DNA of 64,000 nucleotides from Ceratobasidium sp. AG-K (Eukaryota > Basidiomycota > Agaricomycetes > Cantharellales > Ceratobasidiaceae): positions 372,001-436,000 of the forward strand of contig JAWNGF010000001.1 in NCBI GenBank assembly GCA_037039685.1, written 5' to 3'. This document shows positions 1 to 11,974 of the stretch, piece by piece. A program made the position numbers and the translations under genes. The notes beneath the pieces were generated by a model. The model made no database searches. It saw nothing but the letters and a program-made list of their open reading frames with translations, and was not told the origin of the DNA. Position 1 is the first letter of the stretch; every line of letters starts with the position of its first letter.

Positions 1-430
1 AAGTAAAAGGCTACATGACAAATTTGATCAGTGCCTCACAAAATTGCTAACAAATGCGACCATTTTGATTTGGTCACTTCTCATTCATTTTCTACCCATT
101 TGCGATGCCCTTAGGCTTTTTGGATAGCGCGTATGTTGTAGTGTCATTAGCTGGATTATTTACATTTTTACAACCTCGTTTTGGGTCTCCATTCTGCGGG
201 CTGTGTAAAACACCTGTTTCTGCGAACAATTTTGTGAGGAACTGTAGACTATAACATACGCATGCATTCGGTCGTCCACAAGAAATTATGAAACTTTTTG
301 AATGCACAAAGCCTGTCAAAGTTTCATAGCCTCAGAATTGGATGTAGCTCGGGAACACTCTAAAATCACACTCTGAGAAATCCTCGACAAGTATTACGTT
401 AGGTTTTCTCAGACAAACAAACAATATTGA
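1..430. other. No supportable gene at left edge
   Basis: I see no convincing exon here. If the F-box fragment at 431-907 continued as its intact neighbour does, a leucine-rich second exon would lie here on the minus strand. The minus frame at 92-319 lacks recurring leucines and does not resemble that exon, so the gene appears to end or decay at this point. Confidence 0.4.
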
Positions 431-907
431 TCACCCGCCACTATCATACTCGAAATCGTCTGGAGACTCAACAATTGACCAATGTACCGAGCGCAGTCCG
501 GGGCAATTGGTCTGGAGTGCAGAAAACAAGTCAGGATTGTGAGGCACAAATATCAAATCCCAGTGCCAGCGTTCGAGGTGTCTCAGCTTCGACACAAACA
601 CGACAAAATGTCCAAGGTCACCCCCCTTAATAAAGTCGTTCTCATAACCCTTGCATTTTATGTAGCTACCATCTACGGGCAAGGCAAGTGAGGAAGGTTT
701 GTTTGTGTCAGACGTAGTACGCTCAGCGAAGTTCTGTAAATCGCGAGCAAGCATCGAGAAAACTGTGCGATGAAGATATGGGAAAGTGCAGGGCCGTGTA
801 TCCCAGGAAACCAGACCGAATTGCGCAAGGTCGTGCAGGGGAAGGCCGGTCAAAATACCCGACGCCATCGTCTTATGAGCAAGAATACGACTAAATTGAG
901 AGGACAT
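431..907 (-). pseudogene. F-box-like protein, first exon only (truncated paralogue)
   Basis: The frame starts at a real ATG (907) and encodes 158 residues. A degenerate F-box-like stretch (GILTGLPLHDLAQFGLVSW) begins near residue 17 and is followed by a conserved 'LRHLERWHWDLIFVP' segment. The neighbouring gene (1203-2926) has the matching 'LTRLHHFSWDLPFFP' segment at the same relative place, so the two are paralogues. The frame ends at a GTGATC that could be a splice donor, at the same place as the neighbour's donor (GTGCGT). The leucine-rich part found downstream in the neighbour is not visible here. I infer a truncated or decaying copy. F-box proteins normally recruit substrates to SCF ubiquitin ligases; whether this fragment is expressed cannot be judged. 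Confidence 0.5.
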
Positions 908-1202
908 ATTCAGCCACTTTTGGAACTATTCAGGTTAAGAGGATGCAGTAGGTAGATGGGAAGATCCGTTGGGCGGAGAGACCCTGGTGGGTGCCGTTCA
1001 AGGTGCGAGGGATTCATTTAGTTTGTACCAGTACATCATCGCGGCTCTGTCACGTGTTCGGATTGTCACGGTTCATCGAGCAAAATGGATCAAATAACAC
1101 ATGTACAAGCCTCGCATTGGCTTGTAGTTCTGAATTAACACGACAGCACCCCCAATAGACACTCTATATACTGTCCAACTACACAACCAGAATCGCTACA
1201 TA
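908..1202. other. Short spacer between F-box paralogues
   Basis: About 295 bases between the 5' end of the truncated F-box copy and the 3' end of the intact one. It contains no open frame that resembles either neighbour, and no repeat was noticed. Confidence 0.4.
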
Positions 1203-2926
1203 TCATTCGTCGCCCGCTATTTCAGGCCATGAGCATGGAATAGCCCTTGTAACAACTGGATCCCCCCCAGAACCCCTGTTAATATTCCAAGACTCCGTGG
1301 TATCATAGGCGGTTATAAGATTAAGCCTCTCAAGTCGGGGGCAGACCATTAGAAACGTAGGAATGCATTCCAAGAAGTTGGAAGCCCCCAGACGGAGCTG
1401 TACTGCAGACAGCTCCCTGTTATCGATGCCCAAAATTCGCAGACCCGGTGCCCGTTCCAACACATCAAACAACCGGCCTTTATCCTAAGCGTGGAATGAA
1501 GATTCGACCACTAAGGATAACATAATAACTCACAAGTTCTGATAGCCAGGTGTGCAACGCGAGCTCTTCGAGCGCTGGCATAGCGTCCAATATTCTGTTA
1601 AGCAGATCCACAGAAATGTCGCAATACTGATTAGACGAGTCTCCGTGGATAACTAGTTGACGTAATTTTGGTAATGGTGCTATTGCTTGACTGACGAGAC
1701 CCAGATCCGGTTCATAAATTTCTCGGTCATTATAAAGTACCACAAGCCTCTGCAACTGGTTCGACAATCTTGATGATAGGATCGGCCCACAAATAAATGG
1801 CGTCGCCTCAATGTGTATGAGTGAGGGAAACAGCTGAGCCAGGTGTTCAGAGTCGGCAGGCTGAGGGTATGGAGGCCCATCGACGCATCCGATTCCTACG
1901 GTGCGGAAACCGGGATGACGTACAAAGGATGTGCGGAGAGGATGGGAATTGGGTTGATTGAAGAAGCCGTACCAGTCGGGGTCCACGGGGCCATGGATGC
2001 GAAAAGTGTGGAGTGATGGAAACACGATGTTATTCAGAGCCGCCGCAAGAGCTCGGATAGAAACCACCACCTCTCGGTCGAAAATCATTCGCAGAAATAT
2101 CGTAAACGATTCAAGATATGGGCACGACTTGAGGAAGTCGGGCACTTGATTAAAAGGGTTTGGAGTTTCGATACGTAGAACTACAATGCACAATTAGTTA
2201 CAGCTAGGCCCATCTTCTAGATAGCTTACGGGTATAATCCAGCGACAAAGTGAACTGAGTTAAATTCTGGAAATTGAAGAGGCTGCCCGTCTTGATGAGA
2301 ATGCAAGTAAAGTCTGAAAGAAAGTAAAGCATACCTGTAATACTGATCTGAGCTGTTCGTCAGCAGAGTAGCAGACAAGTGTACGACGAATACGCACCAA
2401 CGTTGTAGCCTAGATCGCGCTCGCCCTGCTTGATTAACCAGGTGACAGAATTCAGATTGGGGTCACATTGTAGATTCTCTAAAATGGAGGAATCTTTGGG
2501 GAAAAACGGTAGATCCCAGGAAAAGTGATGGAGCCGGGTCAAGCGAGAGACTATAGAATCAATGCGATGCAAGTCTCGTTCGGTAATGGGCTGTTCTCCG
2601 AGTGTTTGTATCGCCGAGTTCCTATGAGGTGTTTCGAGTGTTAGGTTTCCTGTGTAGAAGCGAGCCGATCGTTTTGAATCTCCGTCGCGAACAAGGCGGC
2701 CTTCAAAACGTTCGAGGTGACACGAGAGCCTCAAAGAGATATCATGATATAGATGCGGGAGGGTAATGTTATTCCAAGTGCGAGAGACAAGGGAAGCTGT
2801 CGCAAGCTCGCGAAGGGGCAGGTTGGATATGATGACGATAAAAACCTCTTGGGTAGCCTGGAGGGGGATTGAGTTGCCATTGAGCCGGGGTAAAGTCCAA
2901 GATAATCCGAGTTGCAAGGTACTCAA
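1203..2926 (-). CDS. F-box / leucine-rich-repeat-like protein, multi-exon
   Basis: Exon 1 (to about 2393) carries an F-box: 'VFIVIISNLPLRELATASLV' followed by SRTWNNITLPHLYHDISL. It ends at a GTGCGT donor. A small exon near 2229-2313 (NFQNLTQFTLSLDYT) is followed by a long exon from about 2178 to 1520 with spaced leucines (FPSLHTFRI, LPKLRQLVI, MPALEELAL), then a last exon (1203-1472) containing LERAPGLRILGI and CPRLERLNL. F-box proteins of this layout serve as substrate adaptors of SCF ubiquitin ligases, with the F-box binding Skp1. The start is uncertain: the frame upstream of the F-box opens after a stop with no in-frame ATG, so a short 5' exon is probably missed. The gene sits beside a truncated paralogue, consistent with local duplication. 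Confidence 0.7.
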
Positions 2927-4807
2927 GATGGGCTACAGATGCATCTGTTCCATCACATAAATACCAGGCGTGACGATCAGACCAAACTGACACGATGCTG
3001 TAAATAACTATACTGGTCGGATTCGTATCGAAGGTAGGGCGCTAGTTTATTTGCGATATGTAACGGTAACATGGATTCAAATTGCCAAGCAACAGCGCAA
3101 CGCCTTCTCCGTCTTTTGGCGCATCATATGGTCTCACAGTTTCGCTGTATGCAACAAATGCCACCTCCATATTGTGGCCCGGCTTCGACACTGACGATCA
3201 GGTGGGAAATCAGTCAAGCATCGATTTAATACTAGCAGTGGAAGTTGCGCAAGTACCTGTGCTGAAGCAACCATTTTCATTCAGCCCACTCATTTTTCGG
3301 CTGCCCGCTTCAGCAACCACCAGAGGAGCAATGCAGGGCTATACAATGGTATATAGCCTCATAGCCACTGCAGACAGTCCCCATCTATGATAGAATCCCA
3401 AAAAGTAGTTGGAGCTATATAGCCCTACATAGACATGCATAGACAGTCCCAGATAGGAATAATTGGACTGAGTAGGGTATCATGTTTCCTTCCGTAATTT
3501 TGCCTCCCCTGTACCTATTATAGGCCTTACAATAACTTGAAATTGTGTCTCAAAAGTGCACACAGTATTCAGGTACGCATGCGCAAACTTCCGGGCATGG
3601 AGCAAGCCTACAACTATTCAAAAACAGAGGTTTATTCCGCCCGGGGGATCATGTATGCGCTAGTGAAACGCCTTTTTACTTCTAATACAAGCTCCAAATG
3701 CTCCAAATGCTCCCTCAAACGAATTCAATCGGATTATTTGACCCTAAGAATGTGTATGGGTGGAACGAACACCTTGCAAAAATACATGGCATTGGTTGAG
3801 GATCAAATCCACCCCCTAAGCGCTTTTTTCACACTTATTTAGCAGTCCAGCTTCTCCTACCAGTCTAACAAGTCGACCTATAGTACTATCACCTCGGATC
3901 TACCATAAGGGCATGATACAAGCTCTTATATCGCTCTGGTCGGGGAGCACTAACAAGGTATGTCTGCATTTGATTTTGTGTTACAGAAAAGTACAGACTT
4001 ACCCCCAGGTTCAACTCAATTTTAAATCAGTCAATTTTCACACGATAGCCATGTTTATATATGATTTTTGTAGCGAATGTACTGCTCTATCTCAAGGTAT
4101 TTATGCCACATTTATATATCTTCATTTCCGTGGGATCTGGGCCAACTGTTTTGTGGTCACATTTTTGCTGTACAAATTTGTTGGGTACTGTAACTCGACA
4201 GCGTGAGAATTATACTTTGCCTCTGATACGAGGGCAAGTATGTGTGGGGAGCGACTGTCGCCGTGATCGAAGGAGAGGGAGCGAGGCCCGGTGATGAATG
4301 CGTACCAGGGCACAGTGACGCAATTACGCGTGGTCACTGGTGAGTGTACCGAACTCAAGTGTTCCAATCGCGACATTTGAAATGAATTCAGCTACTTTTA
4401 CGTCAGAGAAGCGCCTACACCAGCACACCAGCCCCTGACAAGCCACTTCGCTTGCTCCAGCAATCGAAAGTGCCTTGTTTGATCGACATAGAGCTGTACA
4501 TTAGACGTTTAAACCTAGAGGAATGAATTCATGAGATGCTTTATATAGTGAGTACAAATTCGACTTTAAGTACAGAGTAAGACGGAACGGAATAGAGAGC
4601 CTTATTAATCATTTTGGTGTCACCCGTCATGCACAATGCCTAGTCGAATCAGTTCAATCAGCATACAGTCACTCATTCAAACATATTCAGTAAGTACACG
4701 TTCGAATTTTATTCAACTATCATTATAATTAGAATGTGCTCGAAAGTTTCAATGTCAAGGCCCGTCTGAATTCCAATTCATTAAAAGGTACAAGCATCAT
4801 AAACATA
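2927..4807. other. Intergenic, no gene seen
   Basis: About 1.9 kb, AT-rich in part. Several frames of 80-100 codons are open on both strands, but their translations look compositionally random and none resembles a known family or pairs with convincing splice sites. It holds the promoters of the F-box gene on the left and the 3' flank of the metallo-beta-lactamase-fold gene on the right. Confidence 0.4.
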
Positions 4808-5614
4808 TTACAAAACCCGTTTTGTCTCGCCGGGAGTAAGCCATACTACCTTATCCTTCAACCCTTCTTCTTCAAAGATCTTGGCAGATTTGCTGCTGGG
4901 CTCGGTAAAGTGGGCCCACGAATCGAAATGCATCGGAACGACGACATCTGGCTCAATGTCACGGATGAGCTGTGCGGCAGACTTGCCGTCCAACGTAATA
5001 TGGAGAGGGTCTGGACGATCAGGAAGCTCAATCTGGACGTCGCCAAGGTTCAGGATCGCGAGCACGATATGATACTTCTTGCGCATCTCGGCCAGCTCCT
5101 TGATGTAAATCGTATCGCCCGAGAAATAGATGGCATTGGGAAGGCCCTCGGGGCTAACGCCAAACGAGTCGTTCTCGATGATGAAACCTGTCACTTCGCC
5201 TCCAGGAAGGTGCTCGCAAGGCGTGCCGGTGATCTTGAAGTCCTTGCCTCCGATCTTGAGGGGAAGAGTCTCCCATGGACGTATGGCATGAACGGCGGGC
5301 CTCGGTTTGAGCTTATTGGCACCATCGACAGTCGTGATCACAGTCCGGGCGTCGAGCAGAGTACGTCCGGCGGTATCTAGATTGTCTGGATGGTCTTCAT
5401 GGCTAAGCAAGACCGCATCGATGGATGGGAGGTCGTGGAGTTGAAGATTGGGCCCAGCAAGACTCTTGAGCATGACAACCCCTAGATCGTATTCGGTACC
5501 AACTTTATCAAAGGCTGGGTCGGTAATGAAGTTGACCCCATCGATGCTCAAAATGGCGGTAGCAGTGCCGATGAATGTCATCTCGACTTTACTTAGAAAA
5601 TTGGAAGGAGCCAT
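4808..5614 (-). CDS. Metallo-beta-lactamase-fold hydrolase (Lactamase_B_2 / UlaG-like)
   Basis: One intronless frame of 268 residues with a clear ATG. The N-terminus (MTFIGTATAILSIDGVNFITDPAF, from residue 12) is the usual first strands of the fold. The metal-binding motif is LLSHEDHPDNLD (about residue 69), where the family's HxHxDH is reduced to H-E-D-H. A second motif, IYFSGDTIYIKEL, lies near residue 167, and the final histidine is probably in DVVVPMHFDSW (near 229). Related proteins are the UlaG-like lactonases and broad 'MBL fold metallo-hydrolases'; the substrate cannot be told from the sequence. It probably acts in the cytosol, as there is no signal peptide or membrane segment. No introns is unusual among its neighbours and could reflect acquisition or simple family history; this is inference only. 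Confidence 0.85.
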   Translation of the reverse strand: MAPSNFLSKVEMTFIGTATAILSIDGVNFITDPAFDKVGTEYDLGVVMLKSLAGPNLQLHDLPSIDAVLLSHEDHPDNLDTAGRTLLDARTVITTVDGANKLKPRPAVHAIRPWETLPLKIGGKDFKITGTPCEHLPGGEVTGFIIENDSFGVSPEGLPNAIYFSGDTIYIKELAEMRKKYHIVLAILNLGDVQIELPDRPDPLHITLDGKSAAQLIRDIEPDVVVPMHFDSWAHFTEPSSKSAKIFEEEGLKDKVVWLTPGETKRVL

Positions 5615-6185
5615 GACACAGGTTTGATGCCGTTATTCTGAAAATAGCACCGGATAAGTCCTCGAGGGCAATTCCGCATGGGCGACTGGGGACTTACGAG
5701 ACTATAGGATAGGCTGTACACGCGTCAACGAAGTAGTACTGGGGCGATGAAGTTCTGCAAACTACTCTGGTCATCTTTATGAACGTTTAGAGCACGAGAG
5801 AATGAGGAGAAGAATTCGGTCAACGAATTCCAGGTATCAGCCAGCAAGCGACCATATCTAGCAAGGGGAGGAAGCATAATCAGTCAGGCGCTGATCTAAT
5901 ACTAGTGGTAGAGCTCGCTGGTGCCTGTGCCTGCTGCCAAGACACGGGCTAAGACCGAGTGCAATTACAATCCGGTGATGACGCTCCATGGCGCGTCGTT
6001 GCATAGCTCGTAATTTAACTAACTCTGAGTTATACAAGGAGGCTCGCAGGGTGTGTGGTAATATGGACTTCCTGATTCATGTATTTCGTTGATATCAAAT
6101 TTACATTGACTTCATAACAAACACCGCTCATGAGGTGAACCGTCAAGCCCTCGATCCTAAACTGTACCAACGCATATATTCCACT
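5615..6185. other. Spacer between metallo-beta-lactamase-fold gene and DUF2235 gene
   Basis: About 570 bases without a coding frame I can support. It must contain the promoter of the gene to the left and the 3' end signals of the gene to the right, both on the minus strand. No TATA box or repeat stood out. Confidence 0.35.
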
Positions 6186-8095
6186 TTAGAACAGGCCTTC
6201 CATGTCATCCTCGTCCTCAAACTCGGGTGCTTCCGCGCGAGAACCCTATCAGAAAGAGTTAATTTTTCATAGAGACCGAAGGGTAGTGATTGGCGTACGT
6301 CGTGCCAGAACTCCTTTACATCATCTTCATACTTGTTGAGCTCAGCCTCACAACTCTTAGGGTCCCATCCAGGTACTTTGCTCTTCGCCTTGTCGATAGT
6401 TAGCAATCCTTTGGTATTGGGCGAGAGGAGAAGGCTGGGGTGAACAACGGAATCTTTGCTTAGGAAGGAAGTCCGCTCTTCATGGCCAATAATACGCTTG
6501 GCCAAAAATGCAGTGTCATCGTATGCGTTATGGGGAGTTGACTCGCCCCACTCTGGCTTCTTGGAATTCCTGCTCATGGAGGCCTCGATAAAGGCCGTGT
6601 CAATGCCCACGTAGTCCTTAATTTCGCCCTTTGATGTTAACTGTAAGAAGCCGGAACAGATTGCGTTGGCACGAGTTGCTTACCACCATCCAAGCCAAGG
6701 AAATATCCGCGAGTTCCATATCAGCGTAGCCTCCTCCAACATCCGAGTGGGCGCCGGGGAACCAGACCTGATGGATATAATCGATATCTTCGAAACCTGG
6801 TTTCCGCATGCCGCCGCTCACCTGTTTAAGTGTCTGATTCTCGCCTGCACCACTGAACAGGGTGGGCAAGAATTTTCCGCGATTTTCGTGGAAGGCAACC
6901 GCATGGTATGCCATCTCAACATTCCCAGCTAGCCTACCCAAAAAGTCGTTAGCCATTAGCCATAAGGCACGCTCGACTCTGTAAGCTATCCTACTTGGTA
7001 TCCCCCAGCGTAAGCGCGTCGAGCCGTTCAGTGGTTCCGTCGAAAACTGAGCCTGATTGCGTCGATGAGGATTTAGCGAATGGGTAACGGAGTTGACATT
7101 GGAGAGCTTACCGACCGTGTCCCATACACCAAGGATCCTAATAGTTTCGCCTCAATACTCTGCCACCTCCAGGAACCGGATCACTCACTTGATTGGAACG
7201 GGCTGACTGGGCCGGGGCGGCTCACCAGGGAGGATTTTGTTCAACTGCTTCCAGTATGTGAAGAATTTGCCCATCTCTACTGTGGAAAGTAATCCCAGTC
7301 GATCCTGTGGGGACATTGATGTAAACATGAAATCTTTGGAATCTGTAAAATACGAACAATTAACCCTGATATCTTTCGCGCCGTATACGCTCCACGCGAA
7401 AACCCGAATAGACTGCGGATGATAGCCAGTAATTAGAACAACCAAAGTGCCCAAGTAGATTAACTTACCAGATTTGATCCCCTGGAACGTAGTTCTGAGC
7501 AATGAAGTTGTACGCATCTCGGATCTTCGCAGCTGGTGAAATGGGGATTAGTCCACTATCGAGCAAAGTCCTATTGCCTTCGTACCAACAGCGGTGCCGA
7601 ATGCCTTCTTGGCGCCATCCGAAAGGACGGTATCGGCGGTGAAATCAGTAGCCACACCAACACCGCTTTGGTAGAGAACGATTTGCGCCCTTTCCTGCGA
7701 GCTTGTATGCGTATAGAGATTAGCTTGCTAGCTCCTCGCGTAGAATCTCCAAACCCACCCTGTACCGTATTTCTTGGTAATGGCTCGAGCTATAATCCTG
7801 TGTTAGCGAAAGTCGGCACGACCAAGCTCAACGTACAGAGTCGCAATACGTTGGTAAAGCGATTGGCACTCTTCTTTGTCGGATCTTGGTCTAGTTATCG
7901 TAGATCAGTCAAGGCTCGGTGTGATTGGTCATTTGATCTACCTGTAATCAGTCCATCCTGACCAGTCCCATCGCAGAATACGAGAATGTTTTTGGGTCCT
8001 ACGGGCATATCGAATAGGCGAGATGTGGTCGCTGGTGGTTGGAGGGCAATCTGAAGGCCGTGATATATGCCGTTGGCTTTTTGTGGTGACCCCAA
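6186..8095 (-). CDS. DUF2235 / Tle1-like alpha/beta hydrolase, multi-exon
   Basis: The start at 8095 gives MGSPQKANGIYHG, then KNILVFCDGTGQDG, the family's opening motif. Further exons, read through short introns, give NRFTNVLRL (near 7850), IVLYQSGVGVATDF (near 7660), the nucleophile motif FGFSRGAYTARK (GxSxG, near 7385-7410), ILGVWDTVG with the expected acid (near 7115-7140), and WFPGAHSDVGGGY with the expected histidine (near 6740-6780). The C-terminal exon ends GLF at 6186. All three catalytic motifs of the family are therefore intact, each in a different exon. Members include the catalytic domain of bacterial type VI phospholipase effectors (Tle1); fungal homologues are common and mostly uncharacterised. 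Ester or phospholipid hydrolysis is likely by family; the substrate is unknown. No membrane segment was seen. Confidence 0.8.
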
Positions 8096-8395
8096 ATCGA
8101 AGGCACCGCTAGGGTCAATCGATCTTCAATCTCTGGTAGCTCGAACGGGGGAAATGCGCGTCTACTGCGCTACTTTGGAAAGCCCCGGTACTGGTTCGTT
8201 GATCGGAATCCTCGAGCCCATATTGCCATCGAATGGATGCGTAGACCACCGTGAGCCAGAATCCTACGTCCGTTATCCACATCATCAATTATAGAATACA
8301 TTGTTCAAACCGTAGACCACTTGTTTTAAACAGACCCGAACCCAGAAATGCAACAGACATCTCATCCCCGAATAGGCCGTTCGTATCCAATGTAT
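8096..8395. other. Spacer between DUF2235 gene and metacaspase-like locus
   Basis: About 300 bases upstream of the DUF2235 gene and downstream of the metacaspase-like locus. No coding frame that I can support; likely promoter and 3' flank. Confidence 0.35.
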
Positions 8396-10881
8396 TCATC
8401 CAGCCACCCGAAGCACGATCTGCATGTCGATCACGTCCCAAACTCTCTGTAGCTCGATCTGAGCGTCTACCTCATTATCATCATCCACCAATCTGCGTAC
8501 TCTTGGGCCTTCGAGGGATACAAGACTAGACTTGTTGGTGATGTCCCGGGTCGGAGAAGGGAGCGCCCCAGAAATCTGCTCTGCCGGCATCAGCGGCGGC
8601 TCGGCGATTGCCGGTTCGGACCACCTTGAAGTCTCGCCGGCGACTGATTGTCCGAGCACAACTTGATCCACCGCAGGGCGTACACCCCTAACCGTCGGAG
8701 GGTCCTTATTTCCAGCTCCACACTCGACACAAACGCCATCCGTGAACTCATCTTCACCTGGCGCTACACACCCCAGTACCGAAAATGGCGAGGGTTGTGC
8801 GACGGATTCGAAATCTGCTGGGCAGGTTGTGACAAAGAGCCTGAACATTCCTACGTCAAGTTTGGTCGGTCCAAGATGGAAGTAGAGTGGCGCGAGGTGA
8901 TCAGAAGTTAATTCTGCCCCTGCCTCGAGTGGAGGATCAACCGAGGCACTTCCAAAGACCTTGAGAAAGAGTGGGCCTAGGAAGGAAGTTAGATCCTGGT
9001 AGAGAAGGGAACCTGTAACTTACGAATAGACTGATTAACAGTGCTGAAGAATAGCAGATATGGATATAAATCGCGGCTCGATTCGTTTACAATCTTGAAC
9101 CCGTATGACTCGTGCTCATATACTGCCAAAGTGGCTACTCCATCCCTGTTCAAGTTTTCCCCAACGGGTTGGTGTTGCTCCTCCTCGAGTCGGTAAAACT
9201 CCATCCGCACGCTTGAAGCAAAAGGCCGACTAGGTGGAACACGAGAAACATGCCACCTCCAGAGCTCCATGGCGTCCAACGCGGTTTTGACCATGCTCGG
9301 ATTAGACAAAATGTTGCGAGGCAGCACTGTAAGCCCAAACGTATTGGCAAACAAATTGACCACTTCGAATGTGATGCGTTCAGATCGGTCGACGTCGAGA
9401 ACGATGTGAGCATCGTCGCGAGAGGCAACAATGTTTTGGTCGTGCAATTGGGCATTCCTTGGACATGACAGATCAAAGGAGTCGGTGAGGAAAACTTTGA
9501 GCGGTGGGTCCGTACGAACGTCGATCAATCGAGCGTAGAGCACTGCTGGAACAGGGCCCGAGCCAAATATCGCAGGGTCTAAATTGCAAATTGATGCTGA
9601 CGGCCTATCTGCGAACGGCGTCACGATAGTCGTTCCTAGCGATGGATTGTCCAAACCAAGAACGTTGTTGGTGTGTAGGCTAAAGGCGGACCCAGGGACA
9701 ATTCCTTGTGCAAGCCCGGCTTCAAGAACATAGCCGGCTTCCGTTTGCTCAACGGGGATAAATGAGCGATGTGCTCCCGGTATGTTTGCATTGAAAAAGA
9801 ACCGGTTGGCATGCTCACCCTCACAAACAGGGTTCTGTGGCCTAATAATCGGATCAGCGGTGTGCATAGACCCAAGTGAGGAGACGTACCGCGGAGTCTT
9901 GAGAAGAGGAAAACTGGCCAAGCACGATTTGTATGACATTTTGTCGATTTGACTAGCGCGGAGAACGCTCAACAGCGTCGAAGTAAAGTATCCGTTGCGA
10001 ACCGTTTCACATTCGAATGCGAGTTCCGATTGACCACATGCTGCAAGTAGGACATGGGTCCGCATGCCGCGTCGAAATGTTTTCCTGGTATCGAACGGCA
10101 AGCGTGACAAGGATGGGCAACCGTTGAAGCGATCATCGAGCGCCGGGAGACTGGCAGAGGTAACATATCGAACTTTATTGGTACCAAAGAGGATGTGTCG
10201 ATAGGTTGCTGGGGTGGTTAAGATTCATTGTGGGTAAGTTAAAGCTCCGAAGGGTTGGGAAAGTAAGGGCTCCGGCACGAGGTATGCGATACGTATCGAG
10301 GACTCCACGGGTGCTGAGCTAGGCAGAGTGACAGCAGTCAAATATAACCGTCTAGACAACGTTAATACACCTGGCTATCCAAACTTCTAACACTTACGAT
10401 ATTATTCCCCTTCGCCTCCGCCAAGACATACAACATTGCAGATAATAGATAGTCCGGGATCGGGGAAAAAAAAAAAAAAAAATTATGTTTCCTCTTTCGT
10501 CCTTAAAGCCAACATCCTGCGGACTATAACACTGCGTTTTCGTCCCATTGCTCTTGCGGCTGTTGGGTAGTATCCACCTCGCTCCCGTGACCCGCGTAGT
10601 AAATGACAATAGGATCCAACGGCCAGATTGCAGGGCGTATGGCTATCATCGTGCAATCGCGTACAAAATGCAGTCCAACGATATGCTGGAGGGGGGGGCG
10701 GGTTGCTTCCTGATTTCGGAGATTGGTAACCTGGTCACATGGAACGGCGCAAGTCAACCTTGAGGTTACCGTTCGATAAGAATTCTCGCATCTGCCGACA
10801 CCGACTCAGAGAGGGGAGCAACTCTGCTCGTTACTGATCGATACCAATTATGAGAGGCGTGAAAGATCCGGTATTGGTTTC
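8396..10881 (-). pseudogene. Metacaspase-like (peptidase C14) gene with disrupted catalytic domain
   Basis: Pieces of a fungal caspase-domain protein are in order on the minus strand: GSFTPLIIGIDQ (first strand, near 10850), ADARILIER, NLRNQEATR, PIVIYYAGHGSEVD (catalytic histidine, near 10600), YLLSAMLYVLAEAKGNN (near 10420), TVIFDCCHSA (catalytic cysteine, near 10330), then HVLLAACGQSELAFE and a long C-terminal region ending VLRVAG. These pieces do not share one frame. A shift lies after ADARILIER, another between QWDEN and CYSPQD, and a 17-T tract (10466-10482) puts the next piece out of frame. A TAG follows directly after DCCHSA. Odd introns could not remove the TAG without removing the active site. 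The C-terminal 370 codons (8989-10110) are open, so decay is recent or a sequencing fault is involved. Intact relatives are arginine/lysine-specific proteases linked to cell death. Confidence 0.65.
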
Positions 10882-11974
10882 CTATAGGCAGGTTTAGGTA
10901 GATTAGGGTGTATCCACGTGTCGAGAGCGAGAGCATTTACTAGGGGATTGGTGTGACGCGTTGGTAAGATATCGGTACTATAAACCGTAAGATGAGAAGG
11001 ATAGGCGCTGCCGAAATAAATAACGTACCAGCAGTTTTCCCAGCTGTATTTTTGGGCTACGATAGGGGCAATCAATGGACACCATACGACGCGAAGGCTG
11101 CATCAGAGGTCCGAGGGAGGACACCAAGATGGCTTATATTGTGCCTGTTCGGTGACGTGGAGCATCGGCACCAGTTCAGGATCGACTGCCAGCCAATCAT
11201 TAGGCACCTCGCAATTGTACAATCGGCGGAGGCCTCGCTGACGGTAGCCCCGCCGATGTGCACAACAAATCGTGCGACTTCGGCAATGGACCGCTCATAA
11301 AGGGCCGAAAACCACCGACAAACCAGTGGAGCATTTCAATCAACACAGCGACACATTAATAAGCAGTGATCAGCAATAAATTAGTCTTTCTATCGACTGA
11401 CCGGAAAATATCTCTTATATATATAAAGGGGGGGGGTTTTCTGTACATGAGCCGGACGGGACGGGTCGGGCAGTTATTTGAGATAGGTTGCTCGCGGGAG
11501 TCCTCAATGAGGTCTGTAGCATTGCGGTGGACCCCTTTGGCGATGTATACCCCCATAGAGACCCGCGACCGCTCGAGTACGCACCATAATGCTCCAACCT
11601 CCGTTTGCCCAGGTCAGTTGGTCCAGACGAAACCTAAGAACGGAGACGGGCACCATTCCCGGAAATCACTTGGTCAGCAGTATTTATATCTGAAGAGAGG
11701 GGAGGTTGGATTAAATCACGTGATCCAAACTAGTATAATAAGTCATTTGACAACTGATAATTTCCATCATCCAGTCGACGCATACACCTAGGGTGTGCCA
11801 CTCAGCAAATGGGTTGGTTTTAGCTATGATGAACGACTCGCCACTTCACTCTGGTGAGCCTATATCTCGGAGGATTGGATTGCTTTCAATAGCATGGCGC
11901 CGAAGTTGGGTTTGGTCGGGCTGGGCAACTGGTGAGATGGAAGTTACAAGAACGTCAGGGTGACATTACCTTAA
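10882..11974. other. Unassigned region between metacaspase-like locus and retrotransposon block
   Basis: About 1.1 kb. It contains a G-tract after a run of TA repeats (near 11415-11440) and a few open frames without recognisable content. A short 5' exon of the metacaspase-like gene could be here but I could not place it. The right limit is where homology to retrotransposon pol begins. Confidence 0.3.

Noticed and set aside
4061..4294. Overlapping small plus and minus ORFs in 3082-4376
   Set aside because: Random-looking composition, no splice context, no family resemblance.
11366..11791. 141-codon plus-strand ORF with G-tract
   Set aside because: It spans a TA-repeat/G-tract region and reads without any conserved motif; no support from neighbours.
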